Positions 10,823 to 23,675 of a DNA stretch of 64,000 nucleotides are shown here, one piece after another. The translations under genes were made by a program, and so were the position numbers. The number at the start of each line of letters is the position of its first letter. Within the stretch, counting starts at the first letter, position 1. A model generated the notes under the pieces. It did no database searches, had not been told where the DNA came from, and was given only the letters and a program-made list of their open reading frames with translations. The stretch comes from Rhabditoides inermis (taxonomy: Eukaryota; Nematoda; Chromadorea; Rhabditida; Rhabditidae), in the NCBI GenBank assembly GCA_963966185.1, contig CAWZYM010000069.1, positions 91,001 to 155,000 of the forward strand. The letters run 5' to 3'.

Positions 10823-13800
10823 ATGAAAGGTGTAGTTCTACTTCTATTGCTACATCTCTATCCAACAGTATTTGCATCCCTATGTCCCTCTCACTGCATA
10901 TGCCAAGACAACAGTGTCCATTGCTCGTGAGTGATTTGCGCTAATGATGACTGCAATAAAATAACAGCATTATTGTATTATCAACAACAACAAAAAGTAC
11001 AAAACGCGACATTGACAAACCCAAAAAGAATTTAAAAATGATGTTAGAAGATCGAATCAACAATCGCTGAAATTTCAGCTGTGAAGAGTCAGGTAGAGGC
11101 GAGTTGACACTCAGCGCACTCGGCCTCGGCTACATCCACTCACTCACTATTCACTCGTGCGCCAAGGTGAGCCATGAAACATGAATAGTTCACTCTTATA
11201 CAACACGGGTTAAGCGTTCATATCAAAAGACATACACGCTATAGATGCACATTTAGGTAACTCTGACGAATGATTCTCTCACTGGAGCAATTCTCTCACA
11301 TCGCCTCGAGTTTATGCACATTGGAAGACTGCTTATCGAACCTCATGCATTCAGAGGTAATTTGAGTGGAATGAACAATAAAGACAAATACTTTCAGGAA
11401 TGCACAAGACTTCACGCACTCTTGTCATAGACAACTGTCACATACCAGTACTCATGACAAATTCGATGACCGGATTGAGAGATATGGAACATCTTTGGTA
11501 AGCACATTTAACAGAATCGGACAATACCCGTTTTAGGTTCCGCAACTCGACCATCGGAACGATAGAACCTCTAGCCTTCAAGCACGTCTCCAATATCGAC
11601 TATATCTACTTTCGCGACAGCAATATCAACCACATATCCGAGAATGCATTCAGTGAGTCCATTGATACATTGAGTAGAAAAAAAAGCAAGTAGAGAGCAG
11701 GGGATCGCGAAATCACACTGGTTCTAAAGCAGAGCATAATTACGGATTCATCCCCCCTTACAAGGCCAGGCCGCAAACAATCGCGCGCGGATTATTCTAT
11801 TATGCGAACGAGCATATAGCAAGAGGGAGAGAGCGATAGCGGCCATTATGCAAATCTCGCAGTCCTCAATGAATGCCGCGACATCGGAACGACAGACGGG
11901 CGCTTAATGGCAACCCAAAACACTGCGACCGAGAAACATAATCTTGTCGACTTGTGAGATTAGTCACAATTACTTACAGAAGGGAAAGCTTTCAGGCATG
12001 ATGCACTCAGTGAACCACCTTTTCTTGCGAGGCCGAGTCACGATTGCCGAATCGGGTGCGGCTCTATTTCGCAACTCCACTATTCATCAACTGCGGATAG
12101 AAGACGCGAAAGCTGCTTTCGACCAGGGCGCCTTCACGGGAACACAAGTGGACCAACAATCGAAAACAATATGACACAAGCGTTCACGTTCAGATTCACT
12201 CTACTCACATTCTCGCATCCCGTATTAACTTCACTATTCACGGAGACGAATCCTATCGACATGCCAAGAAGCCGAAAGGAACTATGCTTATCAACAATAC
12301 ATCAATCGACATGTAAGTAAACACCAATTAGTCAATGCGAAACAAACTATGAATATAGATTCATTCCACTACTATTTGCGGATTTCAAGAAAATTGAGCT
12401 GCGTCACTCGTTTGTTGAGCGAATACGCGACAGCGACGCAACGAGCTCAATCGGGCCTGTCGACATCACATTCAACCACTCGTCGGTGAGTCTTGTTTTT
12501 CAGAAGACAGCAGTAAAGACAAGGCTATGTTCAGATCACAGCCATTGAGTCGCACGCACTCTCGCTAATCGCCATCCATAACATTCACTTCCACCACTGC
12601 CTCATCGAAAGAATGGAACGTGGTGTTTTCTCTGGCAGCGAAATCGACAACGTCACTTTTGTCAACACGAACATAAAGTACTCCTGCAATCTGCAGATCA
12701 AAGTTCAATATTTGTTGTTTAGGAAAATGTCAGAGAATATGTTCGCGGAAGCAATGATTGGACGATTTGAAATGATCGGCTCAAATGTACGGGAGATGGG
12801 ATCGAACGCGTTCGCATCCGCTCGTGCCGGAAGCGTTCACGTGGAGAGGAGTCATATCGAACAGCTCACAGATCGAGCATTCGCCAATATCACTACAGAC
12901 ACTTTCAAAATATCACACTCCCGATTCCTAGCCATCGGAAACCACATATTCGCTGACACGAAGGTGAGTCGTGGTAACATTACTGAATCACTCCAGAACA
13001 GTGCAACACACCGTACCCCGCACTCGCACACGCCTTTTAGAGTTAAGTTTGCGCATAACCACAATGCATACTAAAATTACAGCATAAAATATGTGGCGGC
13101 AGTGAAAACCTGAGAAAACAAACAGTGGCGCGTTCTGGAAACGAAACGAACGAGATCTAGACCGGAGAGCGAGTGTGTGACACACATGGTGAAAGCGAAA
13201 TGTAACGGGTTCTCTGGCTGAGTGTTCTCCAAGTGGCTGTATAATAACACTGAAAGACGCTACTCCCGAACACTATACGAACAGTTGCAAATCGTGTAAT
13301 CGCACTAGCTAACCACCGCTTACGGTTGCTATGAGTGAGAGAGAACGGTGATCGAAACTCGCGCGGTGCAAACACAAACACAGTCGGGTTTGGGTCGGGG
13401 ACGGAGACGGACCGATGAGTGGACATGCAACTCAGACGCTCACAATTGATACCTTAAACGGGTACACCCCGTCCCCAGAGAGTGTCAAAACAATTTACGC
13501 AGTTAAAGTGAGAAAAATATTTCTTATATTTACAGATCACACACCTCTCAGTGACACACTCGTCGCTGACGTCATTACCTGATACATTCATCTCCGGCCG
13601 GCTACCCGTACACTTTTCCCTCCATCACTGTGAGCTATCTTGCACTCCAGCTGACTGCGAGGTACATATCAATGATTATTCTCTCCTATTACCATCATAA
13701 TGACAATAAGGTCAACCGGCTGTTCTTGCACCCGCCACCGCACTCCACCCTCTGGCGCTTCTACGAAAACACATGTCGCAACAGTCCAGAGTAAGAATAG

Positions 13801-14754
13801 AATATCGAAGTAGACGAACGTGCACATATTTAGGCAAACATCCTTCTGTCCTCCTCGCTTACTGAGCTCTCCGTCTGCGTCGTGCAGGTTGCACTGGGTG
13901 GCAGCCGAGTGCATTTGCAGTGGCAACGTCATCTCCACTGCCTTGCCTGAAGTCAACGCATCACTTCTCATAGTGGGAGACTGTGACGAGATACGAGTCG
14001 ATTCAACTGACGACGCCGTCCAAGCCCTCTACCTCTACCGAACAGCAGGTATTCGGATTATGCGAGCACCGCCCAGGCTCAAGACCATCAGGTAAATGCT
14101 AGCAATAATACGGATATCTAAAGATGTTCAGTGTGTTCCACTCATCACTGAGCGTGGAACCACACTCAATGAGCGGACTAACGATCCACTCGGCTTCATT
14201 TCACAACACTAAACTCGACGTCGCTGCGGATGCGCTACACAACACCACCATCGAACAGCTCAAGGTGCATTTCCGAAACAAACAAAAACATCGACAGCAT
14301 TCCAGATTATCAAGTGCCGAGTGCCAGGATGGAGCGATCATGCGATGAGGTGGTCGCGGGTGCGCCGCCTGCTCATCGACAACTCGAGGGTGCGCAGCAC
14401 TGGCGACCTACTCCGATACACCGACGTCATAGAACTCGACGATACGGTAAGAACGCGGAAGTTAGTACAAATCCGACATAACAAATACAGCTACTCGGTC
14501 GAGCTGAAGGAGTACAATCGGCAGGAAGTCTGCGTCTTCGCAATACGACCATTTTGTGCTGCTGCGGACAACAAGAGATAGGAATGTGCGACCGATCGGA
14601 GATGAGCAAGGAGTGTCACCACTTTTTCCCCAACACCCACAAATGTACAAATAGAAACTCCGAATATTATACGTATCAGCTCAATTCGGTTTCGGTCTCG
14701 CATGTTGTGGGAATTGTCATGGTAGCAACAGTGCTATGCATAATGCGCTTGTAA
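10823..14754 (+). CDS. secreted/type I membrane protein with LRR-like repeats
   Basis: Sixteen exons splice with consistent phase into roughly 700-750 residues. Exon 1 gives a signal peptide (MKGVVLLLLLHLYPTVFA) followed by a Cys cluster (CPSHCICQDNSVHCS) resembling an LRR N-terminal cap. The body is built of ~22-24 residue units with a hydrophobic beta-like strand and an AF or NAF element (for example ISENAF, MGSNAFASA, LTDRAFANI), suggesting a leucine-rich-repeat or related solenoid. Near the end a second Cys-rich segment (ILCCCGQQEIGMC...KECHHF...HKC) precedes a C-terminal hydrophobic stretch (SHVVGIVMVATVLCIM), giving either a TM anchor with a two-residue tail or a GPI signal. Likely cell-surface or matrix protein; no ortholog recognised. 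Two introns (~11660-11990 and ~12964-13535) are much longer than the rest. Confidence 0.75.
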
Positions 14755-15338
14755 CTAATACATACAAATGTAACGTGAATATCATGATAAACAGATTCAA
14801 TAAACGATTCAAGAGCAAACAGAAATAGATGGCTTGAGGGCTGAATGAAGAGTCTCTTCAAAAGCGATGCGCGCCGGAATTTCCACCAGTTTGTTTGCAC
14901 AGTTCTTTTTTTTGCGCCAACAAAAGAGTGTGTAGGGAGAAGCTTCTTTTATGTTTCATAAAAAATAGAGACAAACAAAACTGACAAAAACAAAGAAAAT
15001 TATCAAAGAAAACACACATAAAAAACGTGAGAAACATATACAAACTCCGCCCACGTTTTGCCACGCGGGAATTTCAAAACAAAATTCCATCAGCCATTTA
15101 TTTGGCAATAGAAACAGTACAGGTGATCGAAGATCACTACAGTATCCGCTTCAGACACCAACAGAATTTTAATATAACTCTTTATTAGAACACACAAAAT
15201 ATAGTACAAATAATAAAATTACAAGATTGAATCTCTATCACTCATTAATCTACTAGTAGGCTCTGGCCACCGACTCGCTGGCAACAGTAACATGCGAGCT
15301 GGGTGGGTGGGACTCGTATTGAATGCTCCTTCCCCTCC
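14755..15338. other. convergent intergenic spacer
   Basis: 3' flanks of the LRR-like gene (+) and the phosphatidylserine decarboxylase gene (-). It contains candidate polyadenylation signals (for example aataaa at 14799-14804) but no coding exon that I can support. Confidence 0.45.
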
Positions 15339-16587
15339 TCAGTCCAACACCAGGCTCTGACCGAACCGAACAGAGTCGCCAGCCTTGATGGCAAACTTCA
15401 TATCCGGAGGACCCTGTAACCAACTCATTGAGAGAGAGAGAGAGGGAGAGGGAGAGAGAGAGAAATGGCAAGCATCGCAATCCTGCACAGCACACCGACC
15501 TGGAAAACGAGTACGACGGTGCTTCCGAGTCGGAACTCTCCGACCCTGTCTCCGGGGAGGAAAGCCGAGCTCATGTCCTGTACGGTGTGGGCGACTCCGG
15601 CACTCTTCTTGCGGATGAGGTTGGTGCGGAGTGAGGGCGCGTCGTCGATCACTATGTCTCCCACGTTGGTCGCAGCCACGGCGGACATGGAGAAGAAACC
15701 GTGCTTCCACGAGCCGTTCATCACCACGCGCTCGTTCAGACAGAACAGATGGGGGACCTGCTCCAGAAGCGCAGGGCGCACAGACAGAAGCAGGCCTCAA
15801 ACACAACAGCTCACTCTCTTCCCCAACACCTCTCCTTCACTCACCAGGATAGTGTCTCATGGAGGAGGCCTTCCAGCGAGCAGGCGAGTGGAATGCGTGG
15901 TAGTTGCCGGGCGCGAGGTAGATGACCACCTGGTAGAGGGTGGCCTTGTCCTTGTTCGGCATCTCCACGTCTCCCACAAAGTCTGCGACGGCGTAGTCGT
16001 GTCCCTTCACGTACTCAATCTTCCCGTTGTCCACCACTCCAAAGTGGAGCACGCGCCCGTCCGCAGGAGACACCTCAACAACTCCCGTCGTACCCGTCTC
16101 TAATTATTCCATTCTACTATCTACTCACCAGACTAGTGTGCGAGATAGGACGCGCTTCCTTCTTCAGTTTGCGGTTGAAGAACGCTCCGAACGTGGGATA
16201 GGCAGACAGGTCCGGGTTCTCAGCTTCATCCAACCTATAATTTGAGTGGATAGTCTCGCCTTCTATTCTTGCATTTCCTCCTTTCTCACCTGCAGTCATA
16301 CATCCTGGCAAATGTTCCGAGAAGGGCGGGCCGAAGGAACACGGGGATCTCCGTGTGGGCAAGGCCGCCAGCGAATCGGGACACAAAGTTGAGAGGAAGG
16401 GAGAAGTACGTACGCAGCTGCAAACATCACCAATCACAGCAAGCAGTTTCACTTGCTCGTACCTTCCAATCACTGTAGTAGTGTTCGCTGTCGACAATCT
16501 GCCTCCAGTCGGGAGTGAACAGATGTCCAATGTACGCCGCCCCACCAGTCAGCATGGTCGTAGCAGACAGCCACTTCAGCCATGCGC
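15339..16587 (-). CDS. psd-1: phosphatidylserine decarboxylase, proenzyme (N-terminal exon uncertain)
   Basis: Exons 16587-16463, 16417-16290, 16234-16129, 16073-15845, 15795-15500 and 15413-15339 join in phase to ~319 codons. The enzyme converts phosphatidylserine to phosphatidylethanolamine at the inner mitochondrial membrane. Visible features are a TM segment ([18 protein letters not shown]), the PSPADGR-like [12 protein letters not shown], the substrate motif [11 protein letters not shown], and the self-cleavage site [11 protein letters not shown] near the C-terminus. There the Ser of the LGST motif becomes the pyruvoyl group of the alpha chain. Two introns end in TTGAG rather than TTCAG. 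The first exon here begins in mid-codon, so an upstream exon is required; see 18183-18237 for a candidate. Family length and order are otherwise normal. Confidence 0.9.
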
Positions 16588-17048
16588 CTAAAACACATGA
16601 TTCACAAAACCTTGTATCGTTTATTTCTGGGTTCTGGTACAGAAACACAAATTTACAGAAAGCTATTGTATCCTTATCACATTATCGGTTAAGGGAAATA
16701 GCGAGATCGCTTTCCCACAAACTTCCGTCTCTCAATCTGACCTATGTTTATATTTTCCCACTCAAACACCGCACAATCACCCCAGTTCCATTTCCTTTTT
16801 TTGCATGCACATACACTACACAGTTCACTTCACCACATCAAGTCTTCCTTCTCTCATTGCACATAGAGATAGAGATGCAACAGGGCAGGAGATTGCATCC
16901 TTCTTCTATTTCGTCGTCCATCTGCTCTGTTGTATCGAAAAAGGCTTCCCCCGGGAGCAGTTGACTAGTACATACATCATACATCATAGCCAGTTGATAG
17001 CACGAATCTTGCAGACAAGGCCACAAACCACGCCACCCCACTACTCCA

Positions 17049-17209
17049 GCCCCCCCCCCCCCCCCCGCCCACCCGCATCCAAGTAGACTAGAGTCGCACC
17101 ACCTACAGCTCGCTTATCACGCCATATCCCTATCCCACGGGATCCCTTCTTTCCGAACCAAACTCGTGGTAAGGTCCTGGAGCGGGGGGGGGGGGGGGAG
17201 GGGGGGAGG
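17049..17209. repeat. paired poly(C) and poly(G) runs, inverted about 120 bp apart
   Basis: A run of 17 C near 17049-17065 is mirrored by 14 G followed by aggggggagg near 17184-17208. Outside and between are further short inverted matches (agtagactagag at ~17082 and ctctagtctact at ~17259). The arms could form a long C/G hairpin or G-quadruplexes. Homopolymer lengths may be inexact in the assembly. Confidence 0.5.
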
Positions 17210-17331
17210 TGGGAGGTGCCATTCACATGTTACATGACCGGTGATAAGACATGTAACCCCTCTAGTCTACTCCAAAACAATCCATTGTGAGCGCGAGTCA
17301 ATCACGCATCACAGTGGCGGATGATTATATC

Positions 17332-17332
<1 letters not shown>

Positions 17333-17402
<70 letters not shown>
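17333..17402 (+). repeat. (CT)n microsatellite
   Basis: About 33 CT units, interrupted once by a TATC, in the gap upstream of the decarboxylase exons. The surrounding 16.6-18.2 kb shows no other coding exon I can support apart from the candidate at 18183. Confidence 0.9.
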
Positions 17403-17405
<3 letters not shown>

Positions 17406-18182
17406 CTTTCGTTTCCTAACAGGAACTCCGCAAGTGCACCTTGTCCCCACTGAAGACATGGAACACAATCACGATAAGAACACCATAAATCGAAACGAAA
17501 ATCTTTCAAACACAACTATCATCCAATCGAAAAATAACCGCGACAATAATATATATACACGCGTGTTCGAATTTCTAGCTTAGCTTGTCTCTCTACCAAT
17601 CTGTTGCAACCAGTCACTATAGAACATGTGAATCAGCCCACCTATAGGGCCGACCGCCGCCGCCTTCGACACAATAACACGTGATCTCATCATCATTACC
17701 GTGCGAGGTGCGAGGTCATTCTGCCATCACCCCACTCCCTCACTCTCACTCTTACCCCACACCCCCTGCCCTGTTCCTAACACGTGACTGAATGTGGGTC
17801 TCAGAGCCAGAAGGGGCGGGTTTAGGGGGCGAGAAAGGGTCGACCAGGTGACCGGTGAGATAACTGTTATAGAAGGCTAGTGGGTAGATCGCCGCCGCGC
17901 ATATCAGAGAACGGCATTATAATCTATTCTTCTAGAAAACTGGTCAGCTGATCACCATTGACCTCTCACTCCCATCCACTCACTCAATGTTGCCCATTGC
18001 ACAATAAACACACCGCATCCTCTCACAACCTCGACAGCGATCAAAAGATGCGTATTTGGAAACGAAACAGGTCTCACACTCACAATACCACGATCAGACT
18101 TTGACCAACTCCAAAAAGACACATGCGAGACAGGGTGTGATACGAAGAGACAAACCTCAAAAAGGGAAACTCGATGACTCAC

Positions 18183-18237
18183 CCAGAAAATACAGCCAGT
18201 CGTTCTGCCACACAACAGCGTCGTCAACCTCCATCAT
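18183..18237 (-). CDS. psd-1: candidate first exon of the phosphatidylserine decarboxylase gene
   Basis: On the minus strand ATG ATG GAG GTT... encodes a short peptide ending LYFL plus one base before gtgagtc. Its phase (1) is exactly what the exon at 16587 needs, giving [11 protein letters not shown]. It contains no obvious mitochondrial presequence, the implied intron is ~1.6 kb, and no independent support exists, so another exon could serve instead. Confidence 0.25.
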
Positions 18238-18829
18238 AATGAAACGGGGAGGAATTCGGTAGAACACAAGTGCACAGGTAGATCAGGAGAATATGGTCGA
18301 TCCGCTAGATCGATGCCTAGTCGTTCAACTTCACACCGATGATGTATCGGTTGTGTGTGAAAGTGGAACACAGTGTTCAAAACACAACCTCCAATCAACA
18401 CCTCTCGCACACAAAGAGAGTGAGAGATGAGAGTGCGACCTGTCGATAGAGGGTGGGAGCAATCACAGCACAGGCTCGTCAATGTACAATGCAGTACAGT
18501 CTCGGCCTCTGCCTCGCTCTCTCTTCTCTCTAGGTGCCTCCTCTCCAGGTGAGTCGCAATACAGACAACACGTGAGTCACCCGAATTCTCAACGACCTCG
18601 TCAGTCACCGTTCGATGACTGGTAGAGGGAGGATGGGTGTACAAGGGGAGGACAGGGGAAGGACAGTCGACCTCTCGCCACGCGGTTCGCAGTAGCAATG
18701 CAAGGGGGATGGCTCTCACTCGCCCCGCCCTCCCTTCCCGCAGATCGCATACAACACGCCATACCCGCACTGTTCACTCCACATGCCAGTATAATTGCCC
18801 CAGTGCACACATAAAAGGTGCGGACAAAC

Positions 18830-19988
18830 TGCTAAAAATGTCAAAGTTTCGCGTTTGGAATGTCGAAGTTTCGCCAAAAATGTAGATGTTTGGCCGCGAA
18901 AGTCAGGCCTGAGTTTCCGAAACTCTCACATCTTTGGCGAAAGTCGGACATGAAACTTGGGGCAATTTTCTGAAACTATTAAATCCCAAACGGTGGGTGG
19001 GTCTCGCCACGATACAATTGAACAACTCCGCGAAAATACTGTATGCTGACAATTTGCCAGCCGCACAACGCAATCAGCTGTTTCCGGACTGTTTTCGTTT
19101 CTATACGTTTTGTTATCGTTTTTCGTACATTCATGCCCGTTTTCAATCAGTTACGATGTACACTGTATGTCTACGTGCCGTTCATTTATACATGCCGTAT
19201 TTAGTGACGCCTCCGCGTTCGTGATCAATAATTGATTTACTTCATGATTTCAGGACACACGTATCATCTCAACACCGGGAGCCACGTGCAAGCTATACGA
19301 ACCAGTTTTACCAAGTATCGTCAGAACAGCATGCGTGAATTCGTAAATTTATGTAACAATATTTATTAAATGAACCTAATAAACATACATAATCACACAT
19401 CTGGTTAAAAAATTAAGTTCTTGATCTTGATATGGCCGTAATCTTCAGTGTGTTTTGTATCCGTTTCCGTTATCGCTGATCCTCCCTTCTTTCCGTTGTT
19501 GTTTGTTCTGTTTGTCCTGGATACGTTTGTCCTGGAATCATGAAGTAAATCAATTATTGATCACGAAGAGTAGAAGAAAGTAGAAACGCACGCGGAGGCG
19601 TCACTAAATACGGCATGTATAAATGAACGGCACGTAGACACACAGTGTACATCGTAACTGATTGAAAACGGGCATGAATGTACGAAAAACGATAACAAAA
19701 CGTATAGAAACGAAAACAGTCCAGAAACAGCTGATTGCGTTGTGCGGCTGGCAAATTGTCAGCATACAGTATTTTCGCCGAGTTGTTCAATTGTATCGTG
19801 GCGAGACCCACCCACCGTTTGGGATTTAATAGTTTCAGAAAATTGCCCCAAGTTTCATGTCCGACTTTCGCCAAAGATGTGAGAGTTTCGGAAACTCAGG
19901 CCTGACTTTCGCGGCCAAACATCTACATTTTTGGCGAAACTTCGACATTCCAAATGCGAAACTTTGACATTTTTAGCAGTTTGTCCGC
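18830..19988. mobile_element. foldback element with ~0.45 kb inverted arms
   Basis: The segment from 18830 (gcggacaaactgctaaaa) to ~19265 is repeated as its reverse complement from 19988 back to ~19520, with only scattered substitutions and one ~22-bp indel near 19230/19575. About 255 bp of unrelated spacer lies between. The arms contain sub-repeats of AAGTTTCGCC. The mirrored 96- and 106-residue open frames on opposite strands are simply the two arms read outward and are not evidence of a protein. No clear target duplication was found. It matches foldback or long-TIR non-autonomous DNA transposons. Confidence 0.8.
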
Positions 19989-20711
19989 TACTAAAAATAC
20001 AGTTCCCCTTCCCTTCCAATCCCAACCGCATTTCTCTCTCACACTCTATTCAAGCTGTGTGCATGTTGCTAACCAATCACTCGCGTTTATGGTATGCTAA
20101 AACTATATATTTTAATTTATAACAGATGACATGACATCTCCACCGCAAAAACTTTTCTCGGTCCACGGTACACAATGACTCTTCTGTTGGTATCCAACAG
20201 TCCATTTCATTCCACAATTAGAAAAAAAGGGAAACGTACGTTTTTTGCCGACTTTCGGGGGAGCCGACTGGGTAGAGCGCACAGCTTGGAAGGAGACGGT
20301 CTGAGAACGAAATAGAAATCTATCGCAGCCTAGTCCGAACTTACCCTTTCTGTCGGCACAACAAGTGTCCTGGCGACAGCTCGCAGATGGTTGGTCCACA
20401 TCTGCAACGTCCCTTTCAACAAGGAGTGGGAAGGGCAGAGAGGACAAGCAACGCGCCATCACTTGACAAACAGATATCGCAGTGCACGAAAACACTTCTT
20501 TTGGAAGTCAAAACCAAACATCGTCTCCACTCTGACACATAATTTATTCAAACAGCAATCAACAAAGTATATACTTGGTATTCAATCAATTCGAGACTAT
20601 GGTAACTCAACAAAACAACAGTGTCCCGATAAGATCAGAGCGCACAACTGGTCAACAACAACAAGAATCAAAATCAATCGATATCAAAAACAAGGTGATT
20701 GAATAAATGGC
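19989..20711. other. intergenic region downstream of the methyltransferase gene
   Basis: No gene recognised. Open frames on both strands here have no family features. Confidence 0.4.
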
Positions 20712-22923
20712 TCAGCTTAGCTGCTCGAGTCGCATGGTGAGTTGAGAAAGGGAGACGAGCACATTCTCCTCCACTCGTTCCGAACGAGCACCCTTGCCTA
20801 AAACATCATTTATCCACGTCCACAACCACATCTCCAATTCTATTCAACCGAATATAACCAGTGCAAAACAATCAATCTGCCAATAACCAATACACGAAAA
20901 GAAATTCAGACAAAAAAATAATTCCACGTGGAAGAGATAATCATTGACAACCACAAACATTAGGTGTAATGAGAGTGCAGGATGCATGATGCGTGTTGGG
21001 TGGCGGGTGGCGGGTGGCGACTGACCTGGCAGGGGGTTGACTAGCATGTCGAATGCTAGTTCGGGCGAGTCGGCGTCCAGGGCCTCGTCCGCCTCCACAG
21101 CTGCCTCCGCGCCCTCGATTCCCGCAAACACAACCAGCACACGGCTGAAACACACACACACCCCACATAGCACACATCTATGTGACACAAACGTACACTT
21201 TGGTGAGACAGTTCACGTTCAGCTCCGCCATCGTCTTTCCCCTCGGGGACGTACCCAAAATCACGTCGTACTTCTTCCTGCAGCCAATCAATAGACAACT
21301 ATCAAGACAAGACTATATTCAACGCACCTGTCGAGTACCTCTCCGAGGCTCTTTACGAGGTTGACAGTGTATCCCCAGTAGAGGCCAGTCTTCTCGCGCA
21401 CCTTCCGGTTGGAGATGATACTGCCTCGGTAGCGCTTGCCCGTCTCTGTGATTTCAATCAATAATCAATAAATGACCAGCTGGACGCACCTAGCTTGGGG
21501 TCGTTCATCTCGACTGTGACGCGGGTGCCGGGCGGAAGACGAACCTGCTCCTGCACTTGCAACTCCTGCAAACAGTGCCATGTCCCATGTAGTAGAACGA
21601 ACAACGAAACACCAAAAAAGAACAACGAAACAGTAGTGAGTAGATTAAGGAAAGACTGACTCTGTCCAGTCCGACATCGCAGAGCGGCCCCCTTCCGTCC
21701 TTGACGGGCTTGTTGAGGACGACTCCCTCGCGGTAGCTGATCCACAGGTCGTCCGCTTTCAGGTGGTGCTGCGAATCGAGCGGCATGAGAAGACCTGCAT
21801 AGGGAGATGAGCAATACAGCCATGCTGTACATGAGGCGTGGCTGCGTGGCACTGACCGGCGTACTTGAGGGGGCGCTGGATGCGGAACATGGCTCGGCGG
21901 AGGTACTGAGGACACTCCAGGTACCTGCAACACACAACATCATTCATTCAGCTCAGGCTCACTCAACTCTCGCTGTCGCAATGCTCGTCTACTCTCCTTC
22001 TCTCTTCTCTCTGTCACTCACTCGAGTATCCTGGCCAGGTACATGTTCGACTCGAGGTTCTGATCGGTCGGCGGCTGGTCCCCGCGCCACGCACCCGACC
22101 AGTACGCGTCCACCTGCCTACAAACAACACACACATACAACTATATACAATCAGCACCCACTCCCTCGTCATTCTGGCAGTCTCGTCGTACACGATTATC
22201 TCATCCACACAATACAAAGTAGCTGCGCGGGCAATCTGTAAAAGTGGAGGATGTATACAATAAACATTTAAACCTATACCACATTCTAAACATAACACCG
22301 TTAAAACGAAGATGATAGAAACGGAAAGAAGGCATGGCCAACCTGTCCGGCCATGTACGACCTCAGCTCCTCGCTCTGCGCGTTGTTCAGGAAAGAACCG
22401 GGAACGGCCATAGAGATGGAGTAGTTCTTAGGCACTGCAACATTACATTGTAACTATCATTAGTTAATAAAATAGAACATGAGTACAAAACAATGCAATA
22501 AGACAGACCGATCTTGTCTCTGATGAGGTGTCCGTCTTTGTCGACTCCGACAGTGACCATGCCGTCTCCCTCTCCCTCCAGACCCTCCTCGTTGTCGAAC
22601 GTCACCGTCGTCTGCTTGTTACGCTTCCGCATAGCCTCTGCCTGCACAAAGCGGTTGCAATCGAGAAAACGTTTACCTTCGCTCACCTTAGCCTTCGCAT
22701 CGTCGATGACGAGTTGCTCCTCGCGCTGCTTGAGCAACTTCTCCTCCTGCTTGCCCTTCTTCCACTTCTCTGAAGATATATCAAGCCCGAATAAAGAGAT
22801 ACAAGCAAATGAACAACGTTACTCACTCTTTCCGAAATGACTGGTTGATGTCTTGAATAGCTTCTTGCGTGCATCGAGCGCCTCCTTGTTGCGAGCGCCC
22901 GGTTGAGCAGACGGCTTACCCAT
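20712..22923 (-). CDS. SPOUT1: SPOUT-domain RNA methyltransferase, SPOUT1/CENP-32 type
   Basis: About 13 exons encode ~400 residues beginning MGKPSAQPGARNKEALDARK and ending TMRLEQLS. A basic N-terminal coiled region (KKWKKGKQEEKLLKQREEQ) is followed by the family blocks in order: SISMAVPGSFLNNAQSEELR, YMAGQIARAATLYCVDEIIV, LARILEYLECPQYLRRAMF, LLMPLDSQHH, YREGVVLNKP, TGLYWGYTVNLVKSL, YDVILGTSPRG and VLVVFAGIEGAEAAVEAD. These match the human C9orf114/SPOUT1 protein in order and spacing. The family is a predicted AdoMet-dependent 28S rRNA uridine methyltransferase, also reported at kinetochores and spindle poles. No break seen. Exon 1 ends in phase 1 (AAAG|A|gtgagt) and joins cleanly to exon 2. 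Confidence 0.9.
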
Positions 22924-23602
22924 AACTGCAAAGATATCACGTTCACAAAAGAGCAATGAAAAACCACAGGGTCAGCGAATCCCCGATAAAACTAACACTA
23001 CAATAGACAGATAAGAGGCACAGGCGACCGTCGAGGAAGATGGAAACAACACACGGTACTGTAACTGTTATTGTGTCACAACATGAAACCAACATCCTGT
23101 CACAAGGTTAACTTCAAAGGTAAATTTCCATCTATTTTTTTTTACAATCAACACCCCCGAAACAGTTTGATGTTCAATCGAATGTAAACGCCAGCTATCT
23201 AGATCGATTGCTTCTATCAGTGAACGTAAAACGTGATTAGTAGCACACTTCAATACATATCATCACGGTTGAATCGATATACAAGTTAAGGCACAATGAG
23301 TGCATCTTTCTTCTCCAACCTACATGCCCTTTACTCGATCGTCTGTGATCATATCGGGCCGCCGCGGTGTTGCACTTGTTTGTGTGCCGGTCATAAGATG
23401 GGTATGAACCGCCGAATCCTTTCTACCGTTCTATTGATCCTAATAACAACTGTGATTCTTTTTTTTTTTCATTTTGTGTTTCGTGTTCCATATTCAACCA
23501 ACTGATGTACAATATATCGTAAGATGCTCGCCACGATACGAATGATTTGGTCGAAATTGGTCGAAATTCGTGCGGAAAACGATCGAACTAAATTGTCTAT
23601 CT

Positions 23603-23606
<4 letters not shown>
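22924..23606. other. intergenic, promoter side of the methyltransferase gene
   Basis: AT-rich, no exon supported. The open frame at 23296-23505 has no splice or family support. Confidence 0.4.

Positions 23607-23675
<69 letters not shown>
23607..23675 (+). repeat. (AT)n microsatellite at the 3' tail of a SINE
   Basis: About 33 AT units directly abutting the SINE-like body; a shorter (TA)n of ~28 bp lies at its other end (23936-23962). Confidence 0.9.

Noticed and set aside
18934..19874. Two near-identical ~100-residue proteins on opposite strands
   Set aside because: They are the two arms of the foldback element read outward. There is no family feature, and the identity comes from the DNA repeat.
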